A stretch of 23,366 bases of DNA from a bacterium (GTDB lineage: Bacteria > Bacillota > Clostridia > Oscillospirales > Acutalibacteraceae). Of the stretch, positions 23,195 through 23,366 are shown one piece after another. How positions within the stretch are numbered: the first letter of the stretch is position 1; each line of letters begins with the position of its first letter. Where the stretch lies: NCBI GenBank assembly GCA_020625635.1, contig JAHLBL010000005.1:1-23366 (forward strand). The letters are read 5' to 3'. Under the pieces are notes generated by a model, which was not told the origin of the DNA, made no database searches, and saw nothing but the letters and a program-made list of their open reading frames with translations. The position numbers and the translations under genes were made by a program.

Positions 23195-23223
23195 AATATA
23201 TCACAAGATATTGTGGGTGTAAA
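23195..23223 (-). promoter_or_regulatory. Sigma-A promoter of the pyrE-radC-uvrB-topoisomerase operon
   Basis: On the minus strand TTTACA (23218-23223), a 17-base spacer and TATATT (23195-23200) with an extended -10 TG. The -10 is 45 bases before the pyrE ATG. Confidence 0.65.
23202..23215. promoter_or_regulatory. Inverted repeat CACAA-N4-TTGTG inside the pyrE promoter spacer
   Basis: CACAAGATATTGTG sits between the -35 and -10, where a bound repressor would block transcription. Arms are perfect over five bases. It does not match the Bacillus LexA box (CGAAC-N4-GTTCG). Operator function is a guess. Confidence 0.3.
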
Positions 23224-23366
23224 CAATTAAAACACAACTGTAAACTTATTTGAGAATATAGAATTAACAATTACAAAAAAACCACACAAGCCGGCAATCA
23301 ATGGGTTGAAATTCGGAAAAAATGATTGTTGTAAATGTCAAGTGAAAATGTCGGAAAACGCTCATT
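23224..23366. other. Intergenic DNA upstream of pyrE with no recognised gene
   Basis: AT-rich stretch to the right edge of the window. Short open frames exist on both strands but none has a ribosome binding site or a recognisable product. Two TGTC repeats (AATGTCAAG and AATGTCGGA) near 23335-23355 vaguely resemble 0A boxes. Confidence 0.4.

Noticed and set aside
23275..23310. Terminator with seven T residues on the minus strand
   Set aside because: The sequence before the T-run (around GCCGGC) cannot form a stem longer than a few pairs without mismatches.
23150..23366. LexA box controlling radC-uvrB, or a gene fragment at the right edge
   Set aside because: No CGAAC-N4-GTTCG match was found. 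The short frames touching the edge, such as the ATG at 23348, lack a ribosome binding site and are too short to judge.

Overview
The window looks like a chromosomal segment of a spore-forming member of the Clostridia, most probably from the Ruminococcaceae/Oscillospiraceae side. Seen directly: spo0A, spoIVB and a bofA-like gene, a DUF4364-type gene, Gram-positive style promoters and GGAGG-type ribosome binding sites, and a purine operon with split PurO plus AICAR formyltransferase genes. The genus is inference. I see no phage, insertion sequence, CRISPR array, tRNA or rRNA gene. No gene-free stretch exceeds 300 bases.

Layout. (1) 1-854, minus: 5' part of a P2-type cation ATPase running off the left edge. 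(2) 1024-5603, plus: spoIVB, spo0A (the master sporulation regulator) and a copper-exporting ATPase with a metal-binding domain at each end. Each is followed by a hairpin, and spo0A and copA have their own promoters. (3) 5735-12566, minus: a purine operon in the order purE-purF-purM-purN-purO-AICAR formyltransferase-purD, with a good sigma-A promoter 40-68 bases before purE and a terminator after purD. purC, purL, purQ, purS, purB and purK are not in the window. (4) 12796-14160, minus: an NfeD-like / SPFH (stomatin-like) membrane pair with its own promoter and terminator, divergent from a plus-strand DUF4364 gene. (5) 14847-15440, minus: secG and a bofA-like gene, the latter overlapping the 3' end of the DUF4364 gene tail to tail. 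(6) 15531-23149, minus: a tight operon pyrE-radC-uvrB-parE-like-parC-like, joining pyrimidine synthesis, DNA repair and a divergent type IIA topoisomerase, with a strong promoter at 23195-23223.

How they work together. Region 3 supplies seven enzymes of IMP synthesis, with the last two steps done by two separate proteins instead of bifunctional PurH. SpoIVB and the BofA-like protein belong to the forespore-to-mother-cell signalling that releases sigma-K in Bacillus, while Spo0A starts sporulation. The most unusual points are family members with changed key residues: Spo0A with a Glu-Glu acidic pocket, BofA with all three known inhibitory positions altered, PurF with a changed PRPP loop, and a GyrB/ParE-like subunit with a rewritten ATP-lid motif. 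I found no wholly new system. These variants and a few unexplained RNA structures are what deserves a second look.
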